Below, in pieces: positions 1 through 8,866 of a stretch of 64,000 bases of DNA. Source of the stretch: Aquipseudomonas alcaligenes. GTDB lineage: Bacteria > Pseudomonadota > Gammaproteobacteria > Pseudomonadales > Pseudomonadaceae. The position numbers and the translations under genes are program-made. Position 1 is the first letter of the stretch. Every line of letters starts with the position of its first letter. The stretch lies in contig NZ_FTNW01000004.1 of assembly GCF_900156545.1 (NCBI RefSeq), forward strand, positions 248,001 to 312,000, given 5' to 3'. Below the pieces are notes generated by a model. It saw nothing but the letters and a program-made list of their open reading frames with translations, was not told the origin of the DNA and ran no database searches.

Positions 1-287
1 TACGGGCGGCGTACTCCATGTCATCCGGGTAGATGCTGTTGAGCCACTCGTTGTAGTCGGCCAGCAGCAGAGCGGCGCTGCGCCCGAAGATCTGCTCGTA
101 GGCGGGGCTGACGTAGACCACCCGCTGCTGGCCCCAGTCGAAGGCCCAGAGCACGGCATTCAGGCCGCCCAGCAGGCTGCTCACCAGCAGCTCGCGCTCA
201 CGCAGGCGCTCGACCTCGCCCCGGCTGTGCAACAGCGCCAGGGTCAGGGTTTCCAGTTCGCTGGGAGCCTGCTCGTTGTCGTCCATC
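1..287 (-). CDS. PAS-domain sensor/signalling protein, N-terminal fragment
   Basis: This is the first 95 codons of a minus-strand gene cut by the window edge; the ATG is at 285-287. Residues 1-40 are charged and helical (LRERELLVSSLL), with no signal peptide or membrane segment. From about residue 42 a PAS core begins: the stretch from VLWAFDW to VVYVSPAYEQIFG, followed by YPDD, is the usual PAS N-terminal pattern. PAS domains sense small ligands or redox state and normally precede a histidine kinase, GGDEF or EAL output, which lies outside the window. It is divergent from the sulfate genes across a 265-base gap. In other pseudomonads a cyclic-di-GMP protein sits beside oscA-sbp, so that output is plausible, but nothing visible proves it. 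Confidence 0.8.
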
Positions 288-450
288 GGACGCCGCCTCG
301 TGACATTCATGCGCAAAGCGTATGGCGCTGCGACCACGCTGGCGATGCTGGCACCCGCGGGTTGTGACGAGCGGCAGAATTTTCGACTCAATAGTCAGGA
401 AGCGGGAACCCGTGCCTGATTGGGCGGTATCCACGCCTTTATAGATCCAC

Positions 451-480
451 AAAGAATAAATAAATCATTAAATATTCTTT
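451..480. promoter_or_regulatory. A+T-rich dyad upstream of oscA, candidate activator site
   Basis: A strikingly A+T-rich patch (about 430-500) interrupts GC-rich sequence upstream of oscA. It holds a perfect 8-base dyad, AAAGAATA (451-458) and TATTCTTT (473-480), separated by 14 bases. Sulfate-uptake genes in related bacteria are activated by the LysR-type regulator CysB, which binds long A+T-rich sites upstream of its promoters. Assigning this dyad to CysB is inference from position and composition. No -35/-10 pair was picked with confidence. Confidence 0.4.
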
Positions 481-552
481 TTAAGACTAAACCACATGAC
501 CCCACTATCCGCTCCACGCCCACCCCGGGCACCACTCCAAGGAGCAGAAGTC

Positions 553-735
553 ATGAGCGCAACCCTCAGAAGCATCGAAGGCCAGGAAGAAGCCGGCATT
601 CTGCGCGAAATCCAAGTCGCCCTGCAGAACCTGCGTTTCGGTGCGGTGGAAATCACCGTGCACAACGGCCAGGTGGTGCAGATCGAGCGCAAGGAAAAAA
701 TCCGCCTGCAGCACCAGGCCAGCAAACCCGCCTGA
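553..735 (+). CDS. oscA: OscA, small DUF2292/YezD-family sulfur-starvation protein
   Basis: This 60-residue cytoplasmic protein belongs to the DUF2292 (YezD) family; the diagnostic segment is [15 protein letters not shown] followed by [15 protein letters not shown] longer frame opens at 496, but the ATG at 553 has AAGGAG at 538-543 and begins where family similarity begins, so it is preferred. In Pseudomonas corrugata oscA lies directly upstream of sbp and is needed for growth on organosulfur compounds and under chromate stress that starves cells of sulfur. The same placement here, 122 bases before sbp and in the same direction, supports the name. Its biochemical action is unknown. Confidence 0.85.
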   Translation: MSATLRSIEGQEEAGILREIQVALQNLRFGAVEITVHNGQVVQIERKEKIRLQHQASKPA

Positions 736-857
736 CTCCAAGACCACCCGACCGGACCTCCGGAGGGCGTATCGCCACTGTTTTCTGGCCGCGAGCACAC
801 CCCTGCAGCGCCCAACCCCATAAAGCCAAGCCCATACGTCTTCTCAGGAGCAGTTCC

Positions 858-1856
858 ATGTCCATCCGTCGATTCGCCCTGGCCGCACTGGCCACCGCCC
901 TGTTCTCCGGCCAGGCCCTCGCGGCCAGCGAGATTCTCAACGTCTCCTACGACCCAACCCGCGAGCTCTATCAGGAGTTCAATGCCGCCTTCAACAAGCA
1001 CTGGACCGCCCAGGGCAAGGAAGCGTTGAAGATCCAGCAGTCCCACGGTGGCTCGGGCAAGCAGGCCCGCGCGGTGATCGACGGCCTGCGCGCCGATGTG
1101 GTGACCCTGGCCCTGGCCGGCGACATCGACGAACTGCACAAGCTCGGCAAGCTGATCCCGGAAAACTGGCAGGAGCGTCTGCCGCAATCCAGCACCCCCT
1201 ACACCTCGACCATCGTGTTCCTGGTGCGCAAGGGCAACCCGGAAGGCATCAAGGACTGGGATGACCTGGTCAAGCCGGGCGTGGAAGTGATCACCCCCAA
1301 CCCGAAGACCTCCGGCGGCGCACGCTGGAACTTCCTGGCCGCCTGGGCCTATGCCCAGCAGAAGTACGGCAGCGAGGCCAAGGCCCAGGAGTTCGTGCAG
1401 AAGCTGTACAAGAACGTCCCGGTGCTGGACACCGGCGCCCGTGGTTCGACCATCACCTTCGTCAACAACCAGATCGGCGACGTGCTGCTGGCCTGGGAGA
1501 ACGAGGCCTTCCTGGCGCTGAAGGAACAGGGCGGCGACCAGTTCGAAATCGTCGCGCCGAGCCTGTCGATCCTGGCCGAGCCGCCGGTGGCCGTGGTCGA
1601 CAAGAACGTCGACAAGAAGGGCACCCGCGAAGTCGCCACCGCCTACCTGCAGTACCTGTACAGCGAGGAAGGCCAACGCATCGCCGCGAAGAACTTCTAC
1701 CGTCCGCGTGACGAGAAGGTCGCCGCCGAGTTCGCCAAACAGTTCCCGCAGCTGAAGCTGGTGACCATCGACAAGGACTTCGGCGGCTGGAAAACCGCCC
1801 AGCCCAAGTTCTTTAACGATGGCGGCATCTTCGACCAGATCTACCAGGCCCACTAA
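858..1856 (+). CDS. sbp: Periplasmic sulfate-binding protein
   Basis: This 332-residue protein captures sulfate in the periplasm and delivers it to the CysTWA ABC transporter. The start at 858 follows CAGGAG at 846-851 and opens a clear signal peptide ([18 protein letters not shown], cleavage near QALA-AS). The mature protein shows the sulfate/thiosulfate-binding family pattern: [17 protein letters not shown] near the N-terminus, [17 protein letters not shown], a [16 protein letters not shown] segment, and [17 protein letters not shown]. Length is normal for the family. It begins the sbp-cysT-cysW-cysA run, and the 100-base gap to cysT has no obvious strong terminator. Confidence 0.96.
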   Translation: MSIRRFALAALATALFSGQALAASEILNVSYDPTRELYQEFNAAFNKHWTAQGKEALKIQQSHGGSGKQARAVIDGLRADVVTLALAGDIDELHKLGKLIPENWQERLPQSSTPYTSTIVFLVRKGNPEGIKDWDDLVKPGVEVITPNPKTSGGARWNFLAAWAYAQQKYGSEAKAQEFVQKLYKNVPVLDTGARGSTITFVNNQIGDVLLAWENEAFLALKEQGGDQFEIVAPSLSILAEPPVAVVDKNVDKKGTREVATAYLQYLYSEEGQRIAAKNFYRPRDEKVAAEFAKQFPQLKLVTIDKDFGGWKTAQPKFFNDGGIFDQIYQAH

Positions 1857-1956
1857 GAGTCATCCGTAGGGCGTGTGCGACCCGCGCGATAAGCCATCAC
1901 CCGGCCTCGTGCGGGTTTCACCCGTCCTGCCCACCCCAAGAACAAGGGACATAGCA

Positions 1957-2775
1957 ATGTCACGCCGCATTTCCCCCGTCATACCCGGCTTCGGGCTGAC
2001 GCTGGGTTACACCCTGGTGTACCTCAGCCTGTTGGTGCTGATTCCCCTGGGTGCCATGTTCGTGCACGCCGCCCAACTGAGTTGGGCCGAATTTTGGGCC
2101 ATCATCAGCGCACCACGTGTGCTGGCTGCGCTCAAGCTGAGCTTCAGCACTGCCTTCGCCGCCGCCCTCCTCAATGGTGTGATCGGTACCCTGCTGGCCT
2201 GGGTGCTGGTGCGCTACAGCTTCCCCGGGCGCAAGATCATCGATGCGATGATCGACCTGCCCTTCGCCCTGCCCACCGCCGTGGCCGGTATCGCGCTCAC
2301 CGCGCTGTATGCCCCGGCCGGCCTGGTCGGCCAGTTTGCCACTGAGCTGGGCTTCAAGATCGCCTACACCCCGCTGGGCATCACCCTGGCGCTGACCTTC
2401 GTCACCCTGCCGTTCGTCGTGCGCACCCTGCAACCGGTACTGGCAGACATTCCGCGCGAGGTCGAAGAGGCCGCCGCCTGCCTGGGTGCCAGGCCCTTCC
2501 AGGTGTTCCGCCATGTGCTGCTGCCGGCCCTGCTGCCGGCCTGGCTGACCGGCTTCGCCCTGGCCTTTGCCCGTGGCGTCGGCGAGTACGGCTCGGTCAT
2601 CTTCATCGCCGGCAACATGCCGATGAAGACCGAGATCCTGCCGCTGCTGATCATGGTCAAGCTCGACCAGTACGATTACCACGCTGCCACGGCCATCGGC
2701 GTGCTGATGCTGGTGGTGTCCTTCATCCTGCTGCTGCTGATCAACCTGCTGCAGCGCCGCATCGAACGCCCATAA
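1957..2775 (+). CDS. cysT: Sulfate/thiosulfate ABC transporter permease CysT
   Basis: A 272-residue inner-membrane permease (CysT, also called CysU), one half of the membrane channel for sulfate and thiosulfate. The ATG at 1957 is chosen over in-frame codons from 1873 because it gives the family-typical N-terminus ([18 protein letters not shown]). About six hydrophobic segments are visible. The cytoplasmic EAA loop that contacts the ATPase is [25 protein letters not shown], around residues 170-190. cysW begins 10 bases after the stop, so the two are translated from one message. Confidence 0.96.
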   Translation: MSRRISPVIPGFGLTLGYTLVYLSLLVLIPLGAMFVHAAQLSWAEFWAIISAPRVLAALKLSFSTAFAAALLNGVIGTLLAWVLVRYSFPGRKIIDAMIDLPFALPTAVAGIALTALYAPAGLVGQFATELGFKIAYTPLGITLALTFVTLPFVVRTLQPVLADIPREVEEAAACLGARPFQVFRHVLLPALLPAWLTGFALAFARGVGEYGSVIFIAGNMPMKTEILPLLIMVKLDQYDYHAATAIGVLMLVVSFILLLLINLLQRRIERP

Positions 2776-2785
2776 GGAGGCCGCC

Positions 2786-3658
2786 ATGAGTAGCACCGTT
2801 CTGTCGTCCTCCACCCTGGCCAATGATCAGCGCCGTGGCAGCCCCCTGGGTCGCCGTGTACTGATCACCGGCGCGTGGCTGACCTTTGCCCTGTTCCTCC
2901 TGCTGCCGCTGTTCGTGGTGCTGAGCGAAGCCCTCAAACTCGGCTTCGGCACCTTCTTCAGCGCCCTGCTGGAGCCAGACGCGATTGCCGCGCTGAAACT
3001 GACCCTGCTCGCCGTCGGCATCGCCGTGCCACTCAACCTGGTGTTCGGCGTGGCCGCCGCCTGGTGCGTGAGCAAGTACGAGTTCCGCGGCAAGAGCCTG
3101 CTGGTGACCCTGATCGACCTGCCGTTCTCCGTCTCACCGGTGATCGCCGGCCTGATCTATGTACTGCTGTTCGGCGCCCAGGGCTTCTTCGGCGAATGGC
3201 TGCAGGACCGCGACATCCAGATCATCTTTGCCCTGCCCGGCATCGTGCTGGCGACCATCTTCGTCACCGTGCCCTTCGTCGCCCGTGAACTGATCCCGCT
3301 GATGCAGGAGCAGGGCACCCAGGAGGAGGAAGCCGCGCGCCTGCTCGGCGCCAGTGGCTGGCAGATGTTCTGGCACGTGACCCTGCCCAACATCAAATGG
3401 GGCCTGATCTACGGCGTGGTGCTGTGCGCTGCGCGGGCCATGGGCGAGTTCGGCGCGGTATCGGTGGTGTCCGGGCATATCCGCGGCTACACCAACACCC
3501 TGCCGCTGCACGTCGAGATTCTCTACAACGAATACAACCATGTCGCCGCCTTCAGCGTCGCCAGCCTGCTGCTGGCCCTGGCGCTGATCATCCTGCTGCT
3601 CAAGCAGTGGAGCGAATCCCGTCTGTCCCGCCTACGTCACAGCGACGCGGAGGAATAA
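2786..3658 (+). CDS. cysW: Sulfate ABC transporter permease CysW
   Basis: The second membrane subunit of the sulfate transporter, 290 residues. AAGGAGG at 2773-2779, overlapping the cysT stop, is an excellent ribosome binding site for the ATG at 2786. The N-terminal 25 residues are polar and serine-rich before the first membrane helix ([19 protein letters not shown]). The EAA loop reads [18 protein letters not shown], around residues 180-200. It pairs with CysT to form the pathway that CysA powers. cysA starts 3 bases after the stop. Confidence 0.96.
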   Translation: MSSTVLSSSTLANDQRRGSPLGRRVLITGAWLTFALFLLLPLFVVLSEALKLGFGTFFSALLEPDAIAALKLTLLAVGIAVPLNLVFGVAAAWCVSKYEFRGKSLLVTLIDLPFSVSPVIAGLIYVLLFGAQGFFGEWLQDRDIQIIFALPGIVLATIFVTVPFVARELIPLMQEQGTQEEEAARLLGASGWQMFWHVTLPNIKWGLIYGVVLCAARAMGEFGAVSVVSGHIRGYTNTLPLHVEILYNEYNHVAAFSVASLLLALALIILLLKQWSESRLSRLRHSDAEE

Positions 3659-3661
3659 GCC

Positions 3662-4651
3662 ATGTCCATCGAAATCCGTAACGTCAGCAAGACCTTCGGC
3701 GCCTTCCGCGCGCTCAACGAGATCAACCTGGATATCCACAGCGGCGAGCTGGTGGCCCTGCTCGGCCCCTCCGGCTGCGGCAAGACCAGCCTACTGCGCA
3801 TCATCGCTGGTCTGGAGACGCCGGACGCCGGCAGCATCCAGTTCCACGGCGAGGACGTGTCCAACCACGACGTGCGTGATCGCAACGTCGGCTTCGTGTT
3901 CCAGCACTACGCCCTGTTCCGCCACATGACGGTGTTCGACAACGTCGCCTTCGGCCTGCGCATGAAGCCCAAGGGCGAACGCCCGAGCGAGGCGGAAATC
4001 GCCGAACGGGTGCACGAATTGCTCGGCATGGTCCAGCTCGACTGGCTGGCCGACCGCTACCCGGAGCAGCTGTCCGGTGGCCAGCGCCAGCGTATCGCCC
4101 TGGCTCGCGCCCTGGCGGTGAAACCCAAGGTGCTGCTGCTCGACGAACCCTTCGGCGCCCTCGACGCCAAGGTGCGCAAGGAACTGCGCCGCTGGCTGGC
4201 GCGCCTGCACGAGGAAGTGCACCTGACCAGCGTGTTCGTCACCCACGACCAGGAAGAAGCCATGGAAGTGGCCGACCGCATCGTGGTGATGAACAAGGGC
4301 ACTATCGAGCAGATCGGCTCGCCGGCCGAGGTTTACGAGCAGCCGGCCAGCGACTTCGTCTACCACTTCCTCGGCGACTCCAACCGTCTGCACCTGGGCG
4401 ACGACCAGCACCTGCTGTTCCGTCCGCACGAGGTGTCGCTGTCGCGCCTGGCCATCGACGAGCACCGCGCGGCGCAGGTGCGCGACATCCGCCCGCTCGG
4501 TGCGATCACCCGGGTGACGCTCAAGGTGGAAGGGCAGGACGAGCTGATCGAGGCCGAGGTGATCAAGGATCACAGCAGCCTGGTGGGTCTTGAGCGCGGC
4601 GCCCAGCTGTTCTTCAAACCAGGGCGGCAGCGCCCCGACACTCTGCGCTGA
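3662..4651 (+). CDS. cysA: Sulfate ABC transporter ATP-binding protein CysA
   Basis: This 329-residue ATPase drives sulfate/thiosulfate import. Visible motifs are Walker A (GPSGCGKTS, about residues 37-45), the Q-loop (VFQHYALF), the ABC signature ([15 protein letters not shown]) and Walker B ([14 protein letters not shown]) followed by the switch histidine (VFVTHDQEE). The C-terminal 90 residues form a regulatory domain ([14 protein letters not shown]). It is somewhat shorter than the roughly 365-residue Escherichia coli protein, as is common in Pseudomonas. GAGGAA overlaps the cysW end and serves as its ribosome binding site. It closes the operon. Confidence 0.96.
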   Translation: MSIEIRNVSKTFGAFRALNEINLDIHSGELVALLGPSGCGKTSLLRIIAGLETPDAGSIQFHGEDVSNHDVRDRNVGFVFQHYALFRHMTVFDNVAFGLRMKPKGERPSEAEIAERVHELLGMVQLDWLADRYPEQLSGGQRQRIALARALAVKPKVLLLDEPFGALDAKVRKELRRWLARLHEEVHLTSVFVTHDQEEAMEVADRIVVMNKGTIEQIGSPAEVYEQPASDFVYHFLGDSNRLHLGDDQHLLFRPHEVSLSRLAIDEHRAAQVRDIRPLGAITRVTLKVEGQDELIEAEVIKDHSSLVGLERGAQLFFKPGRQRPDTLR

Positions 4652-4732
4652 GCCTCCGCCCCAAGGGCAAACTCGCGCCAGGCAGCCTCATCCTGGGCTA
4701 GGCTTCTGACCAAGCCCGAGATGGAGATCCTT

Positions 4733-5311
4733 ATGCGCACTTTTGCCCTTGCTCTGACCCTGCTGGCGAGCCAGTCCCAGGCGGCGCAACCCGCCTTCGA
4801 CTGCAGTCAGGTCAACGCCGGCAGTATCGAGCAGCAGATCTGCCAGAGCGAGGCGCTCTCGGCACTGGACCGGAAAATGGCCGAGGTCTACAAGGCCGCG
4901 CAGCAGCAGGCCGGCAACGAACAGCCCCCGCTACTCAAGGCCGAGCAGAGGAGCTGGATCAAGGGCCGCAACGACTGCTGGAAAAGCGACGATCAGCCCA
5001 CCTGCATCACCGACAGCTATCGCCTGCGCATCGCCGAGCTGCAGGCGCGCTACCGGCTCATCGAGGCCACCGGCCCGGTCTTCTACCAATGTGACGGCAA
5101 CCCGGCCAAGGAAGTGGCCGCCACCTTCTTCCGCACCGAGCCGCCGACCGCCATCCTCGACTTCGGCGACAGCAGCTCGCTGATGTACCTGCAACCAGCC
5201 ACCAGCGGTGCGCGTTACCAGGGTCGGAACGAAAGCTTCTGGGAGCATCAGGGTGAGGCGACGGTGGTGTGGGGCTATGAAGCGCCCGAGATGAAGTGCA
5301 AAGCCCGCTGA
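4733..5311 (+). CDS. Secreted LprI-like plus MliC-like double-domain protein, putative lysozyme inhibitor
   Basis: A 192-residue exported protein. The ATG at 4733 (GGAG at 4723-4726) opens a signal peptide (MRTFALALTLLASQSQAA), so it is preferred to the frame opening at 4721. Residues about 22-105 match the LprI/DUF1311 pattern: cysteines in FDCSQV, EQQICQSEALSALDRKM, a RSWIKGRNDC block, and TCITDSYRLRIAEL. Residues about 115-192 resemble MliC: YQCDG, SGARYQG, and FWEHQGEATVVWG. Both families contain inhibitors of c-type lysozyme, so a role in protecting periplasmic peptidoglycan is likely. There is no lipobox cysteine, so the protein is probably soluble in the periplasm. It appears to be a single gene. 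Confidence 0.8.
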   Translation: MRTFALALTLLASQSQAAQPAFDCSQVNAGSIEQQICQSEALSALDRKMAEVYKAAQQQAGNEQPPLLKAEQRSWIKGRNDCWKSDDQPTCITDSYRLRIAELQARYRLIEATGPVFYQCDGNPAKEVAATFFRTEPPTAILDFGDSSSLMYLQPATSGARYQGRNESFWEHQGEATVVWGYEAPEMKCKAR

Positions 5312-5635
5312 TGCTGCTTGCCACAGAATATGAACATGAATCGGCTCCTCTCCAGGCAGGCGGCTAGTTAGCTGCTGGCCAATTCCGTGCAGACCACCAG
5401 CAATGCCGGCGCCCACCGCGCAACCCGGGCTACATGCATGCGGTATCAGGCAGCCCAAGCCCCTCTAGCTCATCAAGCCGGACCGTCACGGCGGCGGCGC
5501 CAGAATTGCGATACGAATCACTCTTTTGGCTCATCCTTTGCTATGACAAGCGCAGTAGGCTGTTGCCGCTGCGCCGATGGCCGCCCTGCCTTCTGACATC
5601 ACGCACCGACAAGAATAATTAGGGAGCGACCGGGG
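5312..5635. other. Gene-free interval before the gene at 5636
   Basis: These 324 bases contain only short frames with no ribosome binding site or recognisable protein pattern. The segment 5590-5635 is A+T-richer and ends with AGGGAG nine bases before the next ATG, so the promoter for the downstream gene is probably here. No clear repeat or RNA gene was seen. Confidence 0.4.
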
Positions 5636-6400
5636 ATGAATCGTAATTCTTTGATTCGATTGTATTTTTCGCTATTTATCGGGATTGCGGCGAGCTTCTC
5701 TGCCGTGGCCCATGCGGCAGCCATGACGGCCGCCGAACAAGTACAGGTGTACGCCAGCCGCGCCACCAGCAGCCTGCTTCTGGTCCGTGGCGAGGGCTTT
5801 CAGGAAGAGCATCTGCAACGTCTGGAGAAGGACATCGCCGATCTGGAGACATCCGCCCAGGCCGCGATGAGCGCCAGTTCGGAAATTCCCGGATTGACCA
5901 CCAAACTTGTTACCCAGTTACGCCTGGGTGTTTCCTTTGGCCCCAATGAAGACAACATGCCCTGGGAATATCCCCAGGACCTGGCCAAGGCCCTGCGTGA
6001 ACTGCTGACCGTGGCACGTGGCGTGCCCGACGCCGATCCGCTCGGCGAGCTGCCGGCACAGGTCGAGTACCTGGCCGTGCAGTACCTCAGCCGCTCCTAC
6101 ATCGGCAGCTTCGAGATCGCGCGCGAGCAACCAGACAACTATGTCGGCCAGGACGAGCGCATCCTGGTACCGCAGATCGACAAGGAACTGGGTAGCCTGG
6201 ACGGCAAGGCCAACCCCGCCGTGGCCAAGCTGCAGACCCGCTGGAAGTTCCTGCGCGCCGCGCTGATGGACATGAACAGCGGCAGCAATGCCCTGGCCAG
6301 CGCCTCGGGCCGCGCTTTTGCACCCACCACCGTGGATCGTCATGCACGCTCCATGACCGGCCAGTGGATGGGTCTCGGCCAGGTCGCCGGCTCGCTCTGA
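5636..6400 (+). CDS. Secreted protein of unknown function
   Basis: A 254-residue protein I do not recognise. AGGGAG (5621-5626) supports the ATG at 5636. Residues 1-28 form a signal peptide (positive MNRNSLIR, then a hydrophobic core, then AHAA), so the mature protein is periplasmic or secreted. The remainder is mostly helical with few cysteines; helices such as LEKDIADLETSAQAAMS suggest a bundle. The C-terminus (residues 215-254) has a conserved-looking tail, AFAPTTVDRHARSM then GQWMGLG. The first 25 codons are A+T-rich, unlike the body of the gene. It is monocistronic with a strong terminator directly after it. A structural or cell-envelope role is possible but unsupported. Confidence 0.75.
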   Translation: MNRNSLIRLYFSLFIGIAASFSAVAHAAAMTAAEQVQVYASRATSSLLLVRGEGFQEEHLQRLEKDIADLETSAQAAMSASSEIPGLTTKLVTQLRLGVSFGPNEDNMPWEYPQDLAKALRELLTVARGVPDADPLGELPAQVEYLAVQYLSRSYIGSFEIAREQPDNYVGQDERILVPQIDKELGSLDGKANPAVAKLQTRWKFLRAALMDMNSGSNALASASGRAFAPTTVDRHARSMTGQWMGLGQVAGSL

Positions 6401-6418
6401 GTCCCGATGCGGTAAAGC

Positions 6419-6443
6419 AAGCCGGGCCAATGCCCGGCTTTTT
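6419..6443 (+). terminator. Rho-independent terminator after the gene at 5636
   Basis: The stem AAGCCGGGC (6419-6427), loop CAAT and stem GCCCGGCTT (6432-6440) are followed by further T residues. It lies between convergent genes and may also help end the LysR transcript arriving from the other side. Confidence 0.9.
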
Positions 6444-6461
6444 CATGCCCGCCATATCACC

Positions 6462-7364
6462 TTATGCCACGCCGCGATACTCGCGCGCCGCCTGCAGCAG
6501 CCAGTCGCGGAAAGCACGTAACGCGGCAGACTCGGCCTTGCGCTCGGGAATCATCAGCCGGTAGGCCCTGTCGCTGCTCAGCAGTGCCGCCGGATGCGCC
6601 GGCACCAGCAGGCCGGCGTCCAGTTCACGCTGGATGAGAAACGGCGGGATCAGTGCTACGCCCATGCCATGCATGGCCGCCTGGGCCAGCATGGAGAACA
6701 GCTCGTAGCGCGGCCCGCTCATATCGCGCGGCACGTTCAGGCCCTGTGCAGCGAACCACTGACGCCAGGCGTAGGGCCGGGTGCTCTGCTGCAGCAGCGG
6801 CAGGTTGGCCAGCTCGGTGGCGGCAAACTGCGTGCGCTCGCCCAGCAGCTCCGGGCTGCATACCGGCACCGGCTCCTCGGGCATCAGGTAGTGCGCCTCG
6901 GTGCCCGACCAGTCGCCATCGCCGAAATAGATGGCGGCATCGAAGCTGGTATCGGCGAACAGGAAGGGCCGCGTGCGGTTGGTCAGGTGCACCGTGACCT
7001 CCGGGTGCAGACGCTGGAACTCCTTGAGGCGGGGCACCAGCCACTGGGTGGCGAAGGTCGGCACCACGGCCAGCTCCAGCCCCTGGGCGCCCTGCTGGCC
7101 CATGGCGGCCAGGGTGTCGCGCTCCACCGCATCCAGCTGTGCGGCCACCTTGCGGCTGTAGGCCAGGCCCGCCTCGGTCAGCTTCACGCCCCGCCGCGAG
7201 CGGCGAAACAGCTCGATGCCGAGGAACTCCTCCAGCCCGGCGATCTGCCGACACACGGCGCTCTGGGTCAGCGCCAGCTCGTCGGCAGCCTTGGTGAAGC
7301 TCTGGTGGCGGGCGGCCGACTCGAAGGCCACCAGGGCCGCGGTGCTGGGAATCTTGCGACGCAT
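6462..7364 (-). CDS. gcdR: LysR-family regulator divergent from gcdH, probable GcdR
   Basis: A 300-residue LysR-type regulator of the GcvA subgroup. The N-terminal winged helix-turn-helix covers residues 1-60 (ALVAFESAARHQSFTKAADE, then LTQSAVCRQIAGLEEFLG, then LFRRSRRGVKLTEAG). The effector-binding domain follows from about residue 90 (LELAVVPTFATQWLVPRLKE). It is transcribed away from gcdH, the arrangement known for the glutarate-pathway regulator in pseudomonads, so it probably activates gcdH-gcdG in response to a pathway intermediate such as glutarate. The symbol rests on context and subgroup; specific effector contacts cannot be read from the sequence. Confidence 0.85.
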   Translation of the reverse strand: MRRKIPSTAALVAFESAARHQSFTKAADELALTQSAVCRQIAGLEEFLGIELFRRSRRGVKLTEAGLAYSRKVAAQLDAVERDTLAAMGQQGAQGLELAVVPTFATQWLVPRLKEFQRLHPEVTVHLTNRTRPFLFADTSFDAAIYFGDGDWSGTEAHYLMPEEPVPVCSPELLGERTQFAATELANLPLLQQSTRPYAWRQWFAAQGLNVPRDMSGPRYELFSMLAQAAMHGMGVALIPPFLIQRELDAGLLVPAHPAALLSSDRAYRLMIPERKAESAALRAFRDWLLQAAREYRGVA

Positions 7365-7429
7365 GTATGCCTAAACCTCACTCATAAGCAGCAAAAAAGC
7401 TGATTCAGGCTATCTCGAAGTGAAGTTTA

Positions 7430-7445
7430 CGCACAACATCGTGCG
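7430..7445. promoter_or_regulatory. Dyad between gcdR and gcdH, candidate LysR-type operator
   Basis: CGCAC (7430-7434) and GTGCG (7441-7445) form an inverted repeat with a 6-base spacer, flanked by A/T bases (TTTA before, AAAT after). It lies 66 bases upstream of the gcdR start and about 100 upstream of gcdH. Spacing and position fit a LysR-type site acting on both promoters. This is inference from layout only. Confidence 0.4.
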
Positions 7446-7542
7446 AAATACTCGTTTGCCGCCCGCGCCGCGCAGGCCTAGTCTTTCTCCACTGCCCGGC
7501 TTCGCGCCGGCCCTTCACTGCCACCGCTTCGAGGATTGCACC

Positions 7543-8724
7543 ATGGCCGCCAAGGCAAGCTTCAACTGGATCGACCCGCTCCTGCTGGACCAGCAGCTGA
7601 CCGAAGAAGAGCGTATGGTGCGCGACAGCGCCCAGCAGTTCGCTGCCGACAAGCTGGCCCCGCGCGTGCTGGAGGCCTTCCGCCACGAGCAGACCGACCC
7701 GAAGATCTTCCGCGAGATGGGCGAGACCGGCCTGCTCGGCGCCACCATTCCCGAAACCTACGGCGGCAGCGGCCTGAACTACGTGTGCTACGGCCTGATC
7801 GCCCGCGAAGTGGAGCGCATCGATTCCGGCTACCGCTCGATGATGAGCGTGCAGTCGTCGCTGGTGATGGTGCCGATTTACGAGTTCGGCAACGAGGCGA
7901 CCAAACAGAGGTACCTGCCCAAGCTGGCCAGCGGCGAATACATCGGCTGCTTCGGCCTGACCGAGCCGAACCACGGCTCCGACCCGGGTTCGATGATCAC
8001 CCGCGCCAAGAAGGTCGACGGCGGCTACCGCCTGACCGGCAGCAAGATGTGGATCACCAACAGCCCGATCGCCGACGTGTTCGTGGTTTGGGCCAAGGAC
8101 GACGCCGGCGAGATCCGCGGCTTCGTGCTGGAAAAAGGCTGGGAGGGCCTGTCCGCGCCGGCCATCCACGGCAAGGTCGGTCTGCGCGCCTCGATCACTG
8201 GGGAAATCGTCATGGACAATGTGTTCTGCCCCGAGGAGAACGCCTTCCCCGACGTGCGCGGTCTGAAAGGTCCGTTCACCTGCCTCAACTCCGCCCGTTA
8301 CGGTATCAGCTGGGGCGCCCTGGGCGCCGCCGAGTTCTGCTGGCACACCGCGCGCCAGTACACCCTGGACCGCACCCAGTTCGGCCGCCCGCTGGCGCAG
8401 ACCCAGCTGATCCAGAAGAAGCTGGCCGACATGCAGACCGAGATCACCCTGGCCCTGCAAGGCTGCCTGCGCCTGGGCCGGATGAAAGACGAGGGCACCG
8501 CCGCGGTGGAGATCACCTCGATCATGAAGCGCAACAGCTGCGGCAAGGCGCTGGATATCGCGCGCATGGCCCGCGACATGATGGGCGGCAACGGCATCAG
8601 CGACGAGTTCGGCGTGGCCCGCCACCTGGTCAACCTGGAGGTAGTCAACACCTACGAGGGCACTCACGACGTCCACGCACTGATCCTAGGCCGTGCCCAG
8701 ACCGGTCTGCAGGCGTTCTTCTAA
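7543..8724 (+). CDS. gcdH: Glutaryl-CoA dehydrogenase
   Basis: A 393-residue acyl-CoA dehydrogenase that oxidises and decarboxylates glutaryl-CoA to crotonyl-CoA in lysine and tryptophan breakdown. Family signatures are present: [37 protein letters not shown] (flavin/substrate region, about residues 135-150) and the C-terminal [19 protein letters not shown]. The catalytic glutamate lies in [17 protein letters not shown], near residue 375. Arginine in the GYRSM region is the usual carboxylate-binding position of this subfamily. The ATG at 7543 gives the typical N-terminus. Probably co-transcribed with the CoA-transferase downstream, although a repeat pair lies between them. Confidence 0.96.
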   Translation: MAAKASFNWIDPLLLDQQLTEEERMVRDSAQQFAADKLAPRVLEAFRHEQTDPKIFREMGETGLLGATIPETYGGSGLNYVCYGLIAREVERIDSGYRSMMSVQSSLVMVPIYEFGNEATKQRYLPKLASGEYIGCFGLTEPNHGSDPGSMITRAKKVDGGYRLTGSKMWITNSPIADVFVVWAKDDAGEIRGFVLEKGWEGLSAPAIHGKVGLRASITGEIVMDNVFCPEENAFPDVRGLKGPFTCLNSARYGISWGALGAAEFCWHTARQYTLDRTQFGRPLAQTQLIQKKLADMQTEITLALQGCLRLGRMKDEGTAAVEITSIMKRNSCGKALDIARMARDMMGGNGISDEFGVARHLVNLEVVNTYEGTHDVHALILGRAQTGLQAFF

Positions 8725-8748
8725 GTCACTTTGGCCGCGCGTCTTTCT

Positions 8749-8847
8749 CCCCTCGCCCATTTATGGGAGAGGGGCAGGGGGAGAGGGCGATATTCCGGCG
8801 CACCAACCTTCCCTCTCCCTAGCCCTCTCCCGCTAGCGGGAGAGGGG
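8749..8847. repeat. Inverted pair of palindromic repeat units (REP-like)
   Basis: Two related GC-rich units face each other: 8749-8787 (a CCCCTCGCCCA arm, TTTA loop and TGGGAGAGGGG arm with a G-rich tail) and 8811-8847 in the opposite orientation. The second contains a perfect 24-base palindrome at 8823-8846 centred on CGCTAGCG. Such pairs are typical dispersed extragenic palindromes. The pair sits in the 142-base gap between gcdH and the CoA-transferase gene, where it could stabilise or attenuate the message. Confidence 0.8.
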
Positions 8848-8866
8848 ACTTCTCCGAGAGATCCAT

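Noticed and set aside
757..766. CCTCCGGAGG palindrome between oscA and sbp
   Set aside because: Short GC-rich palindrome expected by chance at this base composition; no T-run or spacing that suggests function.
468..1853. Long minus-strand frame opposite oscA and sbp
   Set aside because: It is the antisense shadow of the GC-rich sbp gene and crosses the oscA-sbp gap; sbp is certain on the plus strand.
5434..5622. Small plus-strand frame in the gap before 5636
   Set aside because: No ribosome binding site, low-complexity serine run and no family pattern.
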